The notes beneath the pieces are model-generated. The model saw nothing but the letters and a program-made list of their open reading frames with translations, was not told the origin of the DNA and did not search any database. The translations under genes were made by a program, and so were the position numbers. Positions 36,463 through 45,176 of a DNA stretch of 64,000 nucleotides are shown in pieces; within the stretch, counting starts at the first letter, position 1; every line of letters starts with the position of its first letter. Source of the stretch: an uncultured Eubacteriales bacterium (GTDB lineage: Bacteria; Bacillota; Clostridia; Oscillospirales; CAG-272); assembly GCA_900546635.1 (NCBI GenBank), contig URDS01000005.1, forward strand, positions 1 to 64,000, written 5' to 3'.

Positions 36463-37101
36463 GTGAGCGCGCTGACTATTCTCTATATCATCTTAGCTAT
36501 TATTCTGCTATTTTGCGCGCTTTTGTTCCTGCGAATCCGATTCGTTATCGAATGCAATACCGACATTTCGGTAAAACTGAGTATTTTCGGTATAAAATTC
36601 AATCTGTATCCGAAAAATAAATCCAAGATTAAGCTATCGGCTTTTAAAAAAGGATATCCGGAACCGGCAGAAAAAAAGCAGGAAAAAAAGCCGCAAAAAG
36701 TGAAAGACACCGCCGCAACGCCGTTTACCGATAAAATTTCAACATTGACAGAGCTTGCGCGTCTGTTTTTTTCAAAATTTTTCCGCCACCTGAGACTGGA
36801 CATTTCAAAAATCCTCGTCACGGTCGGCGCAAAAGACGCGGCGGCGTGCGCCGTTACGTATGGTGTGATTGCGCAGTCGGTCGCCTATCTGCTTGAATTT
36901 CTGGATACGCATTTGAAGATCAATAAAAAGCGGCGGGGTGCGATCAATGTGCTCTGCGATTTCACCGCCGAGAGCGTGACGTATGATATTTTGATCAGCG
37001 CTTCCATGACTGTCTGGCAACTTCTTGACATCGGCATATCTTTCGCGTATAATTATCTAAAAGGCGAAGATATTTTTCACATTTTCAAACCGAAACAATA
37101 A
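36463..37101 (+). CDS. DUF2953 family protein
   Basis: This protein of about 210 residues has one N-terminal membrane helix (about 4-24) followed by a cytoplasmic part with a Lys/Glu-rich linker (50-85) and the DUF2953 core that ends HLKINKKRRG...FAYNYL. Genes of this family sit between scpB and ytfJ in many spore formers; their role is unknown. The start is uncertain: the GTG at 36463 lies inside the ribosome site GGAGGTGA, and a CTG at 36472 has better spacing. Confidence 0.82.
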   Translation: MSALTILYIILAIILLFCALLFLRIRFVIECNTDISVKLSIFGIKFNLYPKNKSKIKLSAFKKGYPEPAEKKQEKKPQKVKDTAATPFTDKISTLTELARLFFSKFFRHLRLDISKILVTVGAKDAAACAVTYGVIAQSVAYLLEFLDTHLKINKKRRGAINVLCDFTAESVTYDILISASMTVWQLLDIGISFAYNYLKGEDIFHIFKPKQ

Positions 37102-37121
37102 TAGCTACGGAGGACATTACC

Positions 37122-37553
37122 ATGGCGGAAAGCAAGATAAACGATATAATCAAGGTCTCTCTGGAGAAAATCAAAGATATCGTCGGTGCGGAAACGATCA
37201 TCGGCTCTCCCATCACCACTGCCGGCGGAACAACCATTATTCCGGTTTCAAAAGTTGCCGTCGGTTTCGCGTCAGGCGGTTTCGACTACGACACAGACAA
37301 GGGACAAAGCAAAGACGCAAAGTCTTCCCTTTTGAAGTCGGCCAATTTCTCAGGCGGCGGCGGAACCGGGATCAGCGTTTCTCCGATTGGCTTTCTTGTG
37401 GTAAGCAGCGAGGGACACGTTGAGCTTTTAACCGTAGATAACCCGAACAGCGGCGATTCCATTGATAAGCTGGTTTCTGTCATCGAACGCTCGCCTGAAA
37501 TCATTTCAAAAGTAAAATCCGCTTTTTCCGGAAAAGCGGAAAAAGAAAATTAA
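37122..37553 (+). CDS. ytfJ: Sporulation protein YtfJ (GerW family)
   Basis: The 143-residue protein begins KINDIIKVSLEKIKDIVGAE and contains the Gly-rich region GGGGTGISVSPIGFLVV, both typical of YtfJ/GerW. Homologues are made in the forespore and affect spore germination. It lies between DUF2953 and dacF, as in other Clostridia. Confidence 0.94.
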   Translation: MAESKINDIIKVSLEKIKDIVGAETIIGSPITTAGGTTIIPVSKVAVGFASGGFDYDTDKGQSKDAKSSLLKSANFSGGGGTGISVSPIGFLVVSSEGHVELLTVDNPNSGDSIDKLVSVIERSPEIISKVKSAFSGKAEKEN

Positions 37554-37633
37554 ATCAGCGCACCGAATTTGTACCCGCCGAATAGAATCTGCATATCTGC
37601 AAAGACTATGCATGTTCAAAGGACGGTGATTTT

Positions 37634-38770
37634 ATGTACAAATTCGGTGATTTTTTACAGCGGGTTTCCGCGTTTTCATTCCTATTAATAATATGCGCGC
37701 TGATCTGCTGCCCAAATGCAAGCGCACGGCCGGCGCTTTCTGCGGAGAGCGCCATTCTGATTCGCGCGGACACCGGCGAGCCGATTGCCGAATACAATGC
37801 CGATCACAAAAGCGGCATGGCCAGCACGACCAAAATTATGACTGCGATTCTCGCGATCGAAAACGGGGATCTCGACCGTGAAATCACGGTGCCCGATCAG
37901 GCGATCGGCGTTGAGGGGTCTTCCCTGTATCTGAAGCAGGATGAAAAGATCACGATGCGGGATCTTGTATACGGACTTCTTTTGCAAAGCGCAAACGATG
38001 CAGCGGAAGCCATCGCAATCGAAATTGCAGGCAGCATTGAGGCATTTGCGGATAAAATGAACCAAAAAGCGGAAGAACTCGGCCTTAAAAATACGCATTT
38101 TACAAATCCGCACGGCCTTGCGGACGAAAATCATTACACAACGGCGCGTGAACTTGCCATGATTGCAAAATACGCGCTGGAAAATCCGATCTTTCGTGAA
38201 ATATGCTCCACACTGCGCGCGACGATTTCCAATAACGGCGACGGGAACCGATATTTGATAAACCACAACAAGCTGTTGGCCGTCTATGACGGCACATACG
38301 GAGTCAAAACCGGTTTTACAAAGGCAACCGGACGCTGCCTCGTCTCCGCCGCCGAGCGAAACGGCGTCAGCTTGATTGCCGTCACACTGAACGCACCGAG
38401 CGACTGGAACGACCATATGTCTCTGTTCGACTACGGATTCGATACCTACGAATGTATTGACTTAGCCGCTTCCGGCGAGATTCAGTGCAAGCTCCCCGTC
38501 ATCGGCGGCGTGTCCGAAACCGTAACGCTCACCAATACGCAGCCCCTGCGTGTATGCGTAAAAAGGAACCGCGGCAGCATCGTATCGCGCATCGAACTCA
38601 ATCGCCCGCACTTTGCTCCCATCTACGCGGGACAAGTCCTCGGACGCGTTGTTTTTCTTTTAGACGGCGTCGAAATCGCTTCCGCAGATTTGGAGGCGTC
38701 CTCCTATATTGAAAAAACAGAACCGAAAAAACGTTTTTCAATATTTCAAAAAATTTTTCAGACAGGATAA
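37634..38770 (+). CDS. dacF: D-alanyl-D-alanine carboxypeptidase DacF
   Basis: The 378-residue penicillin-binding protein trims peptidoglycan stem peptides. A signal peptide (about 1-31) is followed by the S11 domain with the SxxK motif MASTTKIMTA, SxN in LQSANDAAEA and KTG in YGVKTGFTKATGRC. A C-terminal beta domain (about 275-365) ends in a basic, amphipathic tail that could anchor it to the membrane. In Bacillus the gene is forespore-specific and changes cortex cross-linking. Confidence 0.95.
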   Translation: MYKFGDFLQRVSAFSFLLIICALICCPNASARPALSAESAILIRADTGEPIAEYNADHKSGMASTTKIMTAILAIENGDLDREITVPDQAIGVEGSSLYLKQDEKITMRDLVYGLLLQSANDAAEAIAIEIAGSIEAFADKMNQKAEELGLKNTHFTNPHGLADENHYTTARELAMIAKYALENPIFREICSTLRATISNNGDGNRYLINHNKLLAVYDGTYGVKTGFTKATGRCLVSAAERNGVSLIAVTLNAPSDWNDHMSLFDYGFDTYECIDLAASGEIQCKLPVIGGVSETVTLTNTQPLRVCVKRNRGSIVSRIELNRPHFAPIYAGQVLGRVVFLLDGVEIASADLEASSYIEKTEPKKRFSIFQKIFQTG

Positions 38771-38772
38771 AA

Positions 38773-39501
38773 ATGGAACCCATCAGACTTCAAAAGTTTT
38801 TCACCGATTGTAAAATAATGTCCCGGCGGGCGGCGGAAGCCGAAATCGCTGCCGGAAATGTTTTCATAAACGGAAAGCCCGCGAAAATCGGGGATAAAAT
38901 CGACCCCGACCGCGATGTCGTGGTCTATAACGGCAAAACCGTCCATTATCTCCCTACTGAGCATATCTATATTCTGCTGCACAAGCCGCGCGGCTATCTG
39001 ACCAGCATGCGTGATGACCGAGGCAGAAAATGCGTCCCTGAACTTTTAAGCGACCTCGGCTCGCGCGTGTATCCGGTCGGGCGTCTTGATCTGAACTCAG
39101 AGGGACTGTTGCTGCTCACAGACGACGGTGAACTCACCAATCTGCTCACGCACCCGAAGCACCACATTCCGAAAGTATATCAGGTATCGGTGCGCGGCGA
39201 ATTGTCCCCCGAAACGCTGGAGAAGCTCCGGGCGCCGATGCTGATCGACGGATACAAGACCCACGGCGCCGAGGTTGAGCAGATCGAACAACACCGCGGC
39301 GGCGGTAAACTGAGAATCACGCTCTTTGAGGGGCGGAACCGGCAAATCCGAAAAATGTGCGAACAGGCCGGCCTTGCGGTCGGCCGGCTCTGCCGCGTGC
39401 AGATCGGTGAAATCAGGCTCGGCAAGCTTACGCTTGGGAAATGGCGTTTTTTGAATCATGCCGAGATCCGCTATCTGCAAAATTTAAAGAAAGATTTTTG
39501 A
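38773..39501 (+). CDS. rluB: Pseudouridine synthase, RluB/RsuA family
   Basis: The 242-residue enzyme has an N-terminal S4 RNA-binding domain (RLQKFFTDCKIMSRRAAEAEI) and the catalytic Asp in PVGRLDLNSEGLLLLT. EGRNRQIRKMCEQAG is also typical. It modifies 23S rRNA or possibly another RNA. It starts two bases after the dacF stop. Confidence 0.95.
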   Translation: MEPIRLQKFFTDCKIMSRRAAEAEIAAGNVFINGKPAKIGDKIDPDRDVVVYNGKTVHYLPTEHIYILLHKPRGYLTSMRDDRGRKCVPELLSDLGSRVYPVGRLDLNSEGLLLLTDDGELTNLLTHPKHHIPKVYQVSVRGELSPETLEKLRAPMLIDGYKTHGAEVEQIEQHRGGGKLRITLFEGRNRQIRKMCEQAGLAVGRLCRVQIGEIRLGKLTLGKWRFLNHAEIRYLQNLKKDF

Positions 39502-39513
39502 CGGGGTTACATA

Positions 39514-39906
39514 ATGCTTATACTGAAACCGATTCAGGAAAAACGTGTGCAGGAAGCGATCTGTGCACAGTGCGGCGCAGCGTACGACGCGGATATGCTC
39601 GCCTATGCCGCACACGCGGACGATTTGCTGCTCGGTGTTTGCCAATTTCGCTTTTACAGCAATTTTGCTTTTATAAAAGATTTGAAGCCCGCACCCGGAA
39701 CAGAGGACTTTGAAGCCATGTTTCTTCTGGCGCGTGCGGCAATGAATTTCATCGATCTGTGCGGCACGCATACCGCTCGCTGTACAAATGAAACCGGTGA
39801 AATACGTCTGCTTTCGGCACTTGGCTTTCACGAGATCGACCAAAATCTGTATGAATTATATTTGCCTGACATTTTCCATGGAAAATGCGGGTCCGGCGAA
39901 AAATAA
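39514..39906 (+). CDS. Hypothetical protein, possibly GNAT-like
   Basis: I do not recognise this 130-residue protein with confidence. The pattern of a short N-terminal beta-alpha region, LLLGVCQFRFYSNFAFIKDL, a central helix (EAMFLLARAAMNFIDLCG) and LLSALGFHEIDQNLYELY resembles a shortened acetyltransferase fold. A clear acetyl-CoA loop (Q/RxxGxG/A) is not visible. It lies 12 bases after rluB and ends at a terminator, so it is probably the last gene of the run from lon. Confidence 0.65.
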   Translation: MLILKPIQEKRVQEAICAQCGAAYDADMLAYAAHADDLLLGVCQFRFYSNFAFIKDLKPAPGTEDFEAMFLLARAAMNFIDLCGTHTARCTNETGEIRLLSALGFHEIDQNLYELYLPDIFHGKCGSGEK

Positions 39907-39939
39907 AGAAGCGAGGCGAAAACCGCCTCGCTTCTTTAT
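39907..39939 (+). terminator. Terminator before spo0A
   Basis: The 11-bp stem gaagcgaggcg / cgcctcgcttc has an aaaac loop and is followed by TTTATTT. It ends the plus-strand run from lon. Confidence 0.92.
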
Positions 39940-40050
39940 TTCGACAATATACGACATAGATTTGTAGCAATCCGATAATATGAAGTGTAAAAATTTGGTA
40001 ATTATTTCGTTTCCATTTCTCTTGAAAAAATTACCATATTATGGTAATAT
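39940..40050 (+). promoter_or_regulatory. spo0A promoter region with 0A box and palindromic operator
   Basis: A perfect reverse 0A box, TTCGACA, lies at 39940-39946, so Spo0A may act on its own gene. The promoter is TTGAAA (40022-40027), a 17-bp spacer and TAATAT (40045-40050). The inverted repeat ATTACCATA / TATGGTAAT (40030-40038, 40040-40048) fills the spacer, and a third half-site TGGTAAT is at 39996-40002. A factor bound there would block RNA polymerase. Confidence 0.65.
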
Positions 40051-40097
40051 AATAGCGTAATAACAATTTAATTCAAGAAGGAGCGTACATAGCGTAA

Positions 40098-40892
40098 ATG
40101 GAACTGAACACTAAAATTCTGATTGCCGATGAAAACCTCGAACAAAGAAATCTTTTGAAAGATAATCTTTATCATGCAGGATATCGAAATGTAGATGTCG
40201 CTGTCAACGGCGAAGATGCAATTCTCAAAATCAACCGCACACACCCGGACATTGCAATTATTGATATTCTGCTGACAAAATTGGATGGCATCGGCGTACT
40301 CCGCAATGCACGCACGATTGATTTCGGAAAAGACATGCCTACCTCTTTCATTGTGATTTCCGCCGCCGCCAATCAAAATCTACTGTCTGATGCAACGAAA
40401 CTCGGTGCGGAACTTTGTCTGCTGAAACCATACAATTATACCAGCCTGATCGAACACGTTGACGCCATTTCCGAGCGCAGAGGCAAAACGCGCATCTCTT
40501 CTATACACACAAACGAAAGCGCACCGGCGCCTGAAAATCTGGATCTGGAAACGCAGGTTACGCAAATTATCCATCAGATCGGCGTACCTGCACACATCAA
40601 AGGATACCAGTACCTGCGCACCGCAATCCTGATGACGATTAACGACAGCGAAATCATCAACTCCGTAACAAAGGTACTCTATCCGTCTGTTGCCAAGAAA
40701 TACTCCACGACGACTTCCCGCGTCGAGCGCGCCATCCGCCATGCCATTGAAGTCGCTTGGGATCGCGGCGACGTGGACACACTGAACGCTTATTTTGGAT
40801 ATACCATCCAAAACAATCGCGGAAAGCCCACAAATTCTGAATTTATCGCCATGATTGCGGACAATCTCCGTCTGAAACTGAAACTGTTCTAA
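40098..40892 (+). CDS. spo0A: Sporulation master regulator Spo0A
   Basis: The 264-residue response regulator starts sporulation once phosphorylated. The receiver (1-125) keeps the acidic pair in ADEN, the phospho-acceptor Asp in AIIDILL and the Lys in LLKPYN, with Ser in place of the usual Thr (VISAAAN). The DNA-binding domain is highly conserved: [36 protein letters not shown] and [13 protein letters not shown]. An in-frame TAA directly precedes the ATG, fixing the start, and AAGGAG is 14 bases away, which is unusually far. It is not next to spoIVB here. Confidence 0.97.
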   Translation: MELNTKILIADENLEQRNLLKDNLYHAGYRNVDVAVNGEDAILKINRTHPDIAIIDILLTKLDGIGVLRNARTIDFGKDMPTSFIVISAAANQNLLSDATKLGAELCLLKPYNYTSLIEHVDAISERRGKTRISSIHTNESAPAPENLDLETQVTQIIHQIGVPAHIKGYQYLRTAILMTINDSEIINSVTKVLYPSVAKKYSTTTSRVERAIRHAIEVAWDRGDVDTLNAYFGYTIQNNRGKPTNSEFIAMIADNLRLKLKLF

Positions 40893-40931
40893 AGAGAAAG
40901 CGCTCCGCGCACAATACAATTTATATGTTTT

Positions 40932-41007
40932 AAAATGCACCTCAAAAGTACGCCCGAATGATCGTTTCAAGATCACAGGATGCGCAAAATGAGGTGTATT
41001 TTATTTT
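40932..41007 (+). terminator. Terminator of spo0A
   Basis: A 13-bp stem, aaaatgcacctca / tgaggtgtatttt with one wobble pair, encloses a long loop that holds a second small hairpin (tgatc / gatca). TTATTTT follows. The 105 bases from 41008 to 41112 show nothing recognisable. Confidence 0.7.
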
Positions 41008-41112
41008 CCCTCTAAAAAAGGCGCTGCGATGCATCTCATCGGGCGGCAACGATATACATATCCGTATGCCCCGCGCGCCTTGAAGCCGAAGCAAAGCGCA
41101 ATTGTTCTATAT

Positions 41113-41138
41113 AAAAAGGAGCGGCTTATTGCCGCTCC
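41113..41138 (-). terminator. Terminator of glyS
   Basis: On the minus strand the stem ggagcggc / gccgctcc (41131-41138 and 41118-41125) has a loop of five bases and is followed by TTTTT, 24 bases after the glyS stop. Confidence 0.9.
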
Positions 41139-41162
41139 CAAAACCGTTTGATAAAAATTCTA

Positions 41163-42554
41163 TCAAAAAGCAATCTTATTTTCAATATAAGCCCGAAGTT
41201 CTTCGATCTTGACCCGCTCCTGCTCCATAGTGTCGCGATCCCGCACGGTCACACAGCCGTCCTCAAGCGAATCGAAATCATAGGTAATGCAGATAGGCGT
41301 ACCGATCTCATCCTGGCGGCGATAGCGTTTTCCGATTGAACCGGCCTCATCAAAATCAACCATAAAGAACTTTGAAAGTTCTTCCTGCACTTCAGAAGCC
41401 TTTTCGGACAGCTTTTTAGACAAAGGAAGCACGGCGGCCTTAAACGGCGCCAGCGCCGGATGCAGATGCATAACGACCCGCGTATCGCCCTCTCCGACCG
41501 TCTCCTCGTCATACGCTTCCACCAGAAAAGCGAGCGCCACGCGGTCTGCGCCGAGAGACGGCTCAATGACATACGGAACATATTTTTCGTTTGTTTCCGG
41601 ATCAAAATACTCCATAGATTCGCCGCTGTGGTTGGCATGCTGAGTCAAATCGTAGTCGGTACGGTCCGCCACGCCCCAAAGTTCGCCCCAACCGAAAGGA
41701 AACAAATACTCAAAGTCGGTTGTCGCCTTGGAATAGAAGCAGAGTTCATCGGCATCATGGTCGCGCAGCTTGAGATTTTCCTTGGCCATACCCAGATCAT
41801 ATAAGAACTGCGCGCAATAATCTTTCCAGAATTTGAACCATTCAAGATCCGTTCCCGGCTTACAGAAGAATTCCAGTTCCATCTGTTCAAATTCACGAAT
41901 ACGGAAGATAAAGTTGCCGGGCGTAATCTCATTTCGGAAAGACTTACCGATCTGACCGACGCCGAACGGCAGCTTTTTGCGTGTTGTGCGCGCAATATTT
42001 TTAAAGTTTACGAAAATGCCCTGCGCAGTTTCCGGACGAAGATACAACTCGGAAGAAGAATCCTCGGTGACGCCCTGATAGGTCTTAAACATCAAATTGA
42101 ACTTGCGAATATCGGTAAAATCCTTTGCGCCGCAGGACGGACAGGCAATACCCGACTTTGCAATATAATCCGCCATCTGTTCGTTTGTCCAGCCGGCCGG
42201 GTTAATGTCTAACTGATTCTCCGCCGCGTAGTCCTCGATCAGCTTATCCGCGCGATGACGGGTCTTACAGGCTTTGCAGTCCATAAGCGGATCGGAAAAG
42301 CCGCCGACATGTCCGGACGCTACCCAAGTTTCCGGATTCATTAAAATCGCGCTGTCCAATCCCACATTGTACTTGCACTGCTGGACAAAACGTTTCCACC
42401 AGGCGCGCTTAACGTTGTTTTTATACTCCACGCCCAGCGGGCCGTAATCCCATGAATTTGCCAGCCCGCCGTAAATCTCAGAACCGGGATAGATAAAACC
42501 GCGGTTTTTACAGAGAGCGACGATCTTCTCCATTGTCTTTTGAGAATTGTTCAT
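41163..42554 (-). CDS. glyS: Glycyl-tRNA synthetase (class II, single-chain)
   Basis: This 463-residue alpha2-type enzyme charges tRNA-Gly. It has [21 protein letters not shown] near the start in two parts, the motif 2 region [21 protein letters not shown] and the motif 3 region [14 protein letters not shown] zinc-binding CKACKT...CPSCGA pair is visible. The gene starts 33 bases after the LCP paralogue, leaving no space for a T-box. Confidence 0.97.
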   Translation of the reverse strand: MNNSQKTMEKIVALCKNRGFIYPGSEIYGGLANSWDYGPLGVEYKNNVKRAWWKRFVQQCKYNVGLDSAILMNPETWVASGHVGGFSDPLMDCKACKTRHRADKLIEDYAAENQLDINPAGWTNEQMADYIAKSGIACPSCGAKDFTDIRKFNLMFKTYQGVTEDSSSELYLRPETAQGIFVNFKNIARTTRKKLPFGVGQIGKSFRNEITPGNFIFRIREFEQMELEFFCKPGTDLEWFKFWKDYCAQFLYDLGMAKENLKLRDHDADELCFYSKATTDFEYLFPFGWGELWGVADRTDYDLTQHANHSGESMEYFDPETNEKYVPYVIEPSLGADRVALAFLVEAYDEETVGEGDTRVVMHLHPALAPFKAAVLPLSKKLSEKASEVQEELSKFFMVDFDEAGSIGKRYRRQDEIGTPICITYDFDSLEDGCVTVRDRDTMEQERVKIEELRAYIENKIAF

Positions 42555-42587
42555 TTGTCTTGCTCCTTGATTTATATCCTATAAAAT

Positions 42588-43616
42588 TTATTTATTCTTT
42601 GCCATCTCCGTGATTGCGGCGGAAATATTCGGGGTGAAATACCGAACGCCGTCACGATAATAATAGCTGCCGGGGTATTCTATCTGATTAATCTCAAAAT
42701 CACTGTATGAAAAAATCAAATCAAGATTTTTCAGCAAGTCCTTTGACGTAATGTTCGTGCAAAGATATTCTTCGATATTTGCAAAAATATCAACCGCTTT
42801 ATTCAGATACGTCACATTGGTCATTCTCTGCGCAAGCGCCATTAAAAAGGAAAGGCAGGTCTTTTCCCGTGAAAGCGCCGGATTTGTATAGGAATTATAC
42901 GCAAGCAGTCCCGCAACATCTTTGCCCTTCAGATTCTGCGTGCCGCTTTTCAGGGAAATCGTCAGACCGGATACCTCGTCGGTATAGTCCATATCACACG
43001 GAACCGTATATAAAATCTCGCCCATCGCGTCCGCAACATTGGCGATCTGTTCGATACTGGTCAGCGCATAATAGTCAATCGCCACACCGGTAATACCCGA
43101 CATTTTGTTGACAAAATACGCAAGGCCTTTGTCATAGTAGAGTTCGCTCACCGTTGTCGTAACGCCGCCGACGGTCAACTGCATATCCGTCGGAATCTGC
43201 ATATACGTAAAACGCTTTTTTTCTTTATTTACGCATACCAAAACAACCGCGTCGGCGCTGACGGTACGGTAGGGATACACCGGCAACGACCCGTTATAGC
43301 CGATCAGCTTAGCGGAATCCTCAAAATACGGATACTGCGTTTCAATGTCGGGATGATAATTATTTAAAATACTCGGACGATAATCCGTACCGATCAGCAG
43401 CACGTTGAAAGACTCGCTTTCATCTTCCGGCTCATCCGGCCGATTCGGTGAATCCACGTCCGATGTGTCTGTAGAATCGCTCGTGGTTTCCGTCACATTT
43501 CCATTTCTAAAAAAGTCGGTGATGCTTATTACAAATCCGGTTATGAAAAAGGCACACACGCCGAAAATAAGCAAAGCGATCAGAAAGGTGATAATAAAAC
43601 TTCGCAAAGAATTCAT
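42588..43616 (-). CDS. Divergent LytR-CpsA-Psr (LCP) family protein
   Basis: The 342-residue protein has one membrane helix (about 8-30), an acidic Ser/Thr/Asp-rich linker (38-70) and an LCP-like domain (NVLLIGTDYRP, SADAVVLVCVN, MQIPTDMQLTV, GVAIDYYALTSIEQI). The arginine usual in the PRDT segment is a threonine here (IPTDM). An Arg remains in ALSREKTCLSF. It could still bind lipid pyrophosphate, but transferase activity is doubtful. It is transcribed with glyS. Confidence 0.85.
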   Translation of the reverse strand: MNSLRSFIITFLIALLIFGVCAFFITGFVISITDFFRNGNVTETTSDSTDTSDVDSPNRPDEPEDESESFNVLLIGTDYRPSILNNYHPDIETQYPYFEDSAKLIGYNGSLPVYPYRTVSADAVVLVCVNKEKKRFTYMQIPTDMQLTVGGVTTTVSELYYDKGLAYFVNKMSGITGVAIDYYALTSIEQIANVADAMGEILYTVPCDMDYTDEVSGLTISLKSGTQNLKGKDVAGLLAYNSYTNPALSREKTCLSFLMALAQRMTNVTYLNKAVDIFANIEEYLCTNITSKDLLKNLDLIFSYSDFEINQIEYPGSYYYRDGVRYFTPNISAAITEMAKNK

Positions 43617-43654
43617 ATCCGCCTCACTCCCTTAAGTACAAATAATAATAATTC

Positions 43655-43683
43655 ATTATATAACAAATTTTTGAATTTTTCAA
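43655..43683 (-). promoter_or_regulatory. LCP-glyS promoter
   Basis: On the minus strand TTGAAA (43678-43683), a 17-bp spacer and TATAAT (43655-43660) form a good sigma-A promoter. Confidence 0.8.
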
Positions 43684-43702
43684 TATGGAAATGGAATTTT
43701 GC

Positions 43703-43731
43703 TTGTCACGTCCCGGAAAAAGTGCTACAAT
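43703..43731 (+). promoter_or_regulatory. rlmD promoter
   Basis: TTGTCA (43703-43708), a 17-bp spacer and TACAAT (43726-43731) lie 29 bases before the GTG start of rlmD. It diverges from the LCP-glyS promoter. Confidence 0.75.
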
Positions 43732-43760
43732 GAAAAAAAAGATTTTTCGGAGGAACGAAA

Positions 43761-45149
43761 GTGCTGCGCAAAAACGATATTCTGACTGTGGAAATTACAG
43801 ATATGAACATGCTTGGCTTCGGCATAGCAAAGCCGGACGGCTTTGCCGTTTTTGTCAGCGGCGCGGTTCCCGGCGACCGTGCAAAAATTCGCATTATTAA
43901 AGTACAAAAAAACTACGCCATAGCCCGGACAGAAGAAATTTTAGTCCGCTCACCGCACCGAACCGAAGATGAGTGCCCCGTTTCGTCCGCCTGCGGCGGA
44001 TGTGCGTTCCGCGCGCTCAATTATACCTATGAGGTTTCTCTGAAAGAAGCTGCCGTGCGCCAAAGCTTTTTGCGGCAGGGACTTTGCGACATACAAATCG
44101 CGCCTCTGACGCATACAAACAGGCTGTCGCACTACCGCAATAAAGGCCAATTCCCGGTTTCCAAGACGCAAAACGGAGACATCGCAATCGGTTTTTATGC
44201 CGCAAAAAGCCATCGTGTGCTCAACTGTCCGGACTGCGCGCTTCAACATCCCGCGTTTGAACCCATTCTCACCGAAATACGGCGTTTTCTCTTGGAATTT
44301 CAAATCTCTGTTTACAACGAAGAAACCCACGCGGGTCTTTTGCGCCATATCTATCTGCGAATCGGAGAAGCGACCGGCGAAATTATGCTCTGTCTGGTCA
44401 TTTGCGGCGACCGTCTTCCGTATGCCGACCGCCTGATTGAGCGCATAACGCAAAACTTCCCCGCCGTGCGTTCAATTTTGCTGAATATCAACACGGCGGA
44501 TACAAACGTGGTGCTTGGACAGCGATATATTTCTCTGTACGGCGACGGCGTGATTTATGACAAGCTCTGCGGAATATTGCTGAAAATCACCCCCGCTTCC
44601 TTTTATCAGGTCAACCGCGACGCCGCTGAACTGCTCTACCGAAAGGCCGCGCAGCTTGCCGAACTCACCGGCAAGGAGCTTCTGCTCGATCTCTACTGCG
44701 GCGTCGGCAGCATCGGACTTTCCATGGCACACCGTGTACGGCGGCTGATCGGAATCGAGGTTGTCCCCGACGCGGTCGAATGCGCAAAGGAAAACGCGCG
44801 AATCAACGGGATCACAAACGCCGCTTTTTACTGCGGGGATGCGGCGAACACAAAGGATTTACTCTCTGCCGCAAGCGCATCAGAGGGAGACATCCGTCCC
44901 GACGTCGTGATTCTCGACCCGCCGCGCCGGGGCTGCGCGTCCGCTCTGCTCGACTGGCTGAGCGAACTCCAACCGCGGCGCATTGTGTATATTTCCTGCA
45001 ATCCGGAAACACTGGCGAGAGACGCGAAGCTGCTTACAGAAAAAGGATATACGCTCGGAACCGTCTATCCCTTCGACCTTTTTTGCCGAACCGGGCACTG
45101 TGAGGTCGTGTGTTCGCTAATCAAACACCGGGATCGGACAACCTATTGA
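43761..45149 (+). CDS. rlmD: 23S rRNA (uracil-5-)-methyltransferase, RlmD/RumA family
   Basis: The 462-residue SAM enzyme makes 5-methyluridine in RNA. It has a TRAM domain (1-60), a 4Fe-4S site (CPVSSACGGC with a later Cys in LNCPDCALQH), the SAM fold (LLDLYCGVGSIGLSMA) and the catalytic Cys in VYISCNPETLARD. The start is a GTG with GGAGG upstream. In Firmicutes a single enzyme of this type may modify two sites (RlmCD). Confidence 0.95.
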   Translation: MLRKNDILTVEITDMNMLGFGIAKPDGFAVFVSGAVPGDRAKIRIIKVQKNYAIARTEEILVRSPHRTEDECPVSSACGGCAFRALNYTYEVSLKEAAVRQSFLRQGLCDIQIAPLTHTNRLSHYRNKGQFPVSKTQNGDIAIGFYAAKSHRVLNCPDCALQHPAFEPILTEIRRFLLEFQISVYNEETHAGLLRHIYLRIGEATGEIMLCLVICGDRLPYADRLIERITQNFPAVRSILLNINTADTNVVLGQRYISLYGDGVIYDKLCGILLKITPASFYQVNRDAAELLYRKAAQLAELTGKELLLDLYCGVGSIGLSMAHRVRRLIGIEVVPDAVECAKENARINGITNAAFYCGDAANTKDLLSAASASEGDIRPDVVILDPPRRGCASALLDWLSELQPRRIVYISCNPETLARDAKLLTEKGYTLGTVYPFDLFCRTGHCEVVCSLIKHRDRTTY

Positions 45150-45176
45150 GATATGGCTGTTTCAGGAGGAACGAAT

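Noticed and set aside
42555..42587. T-box leader of glyS
   Set aside because: Only 33 bases separate the LCP gene and glyS; leuS likewise overlaps rsfS.
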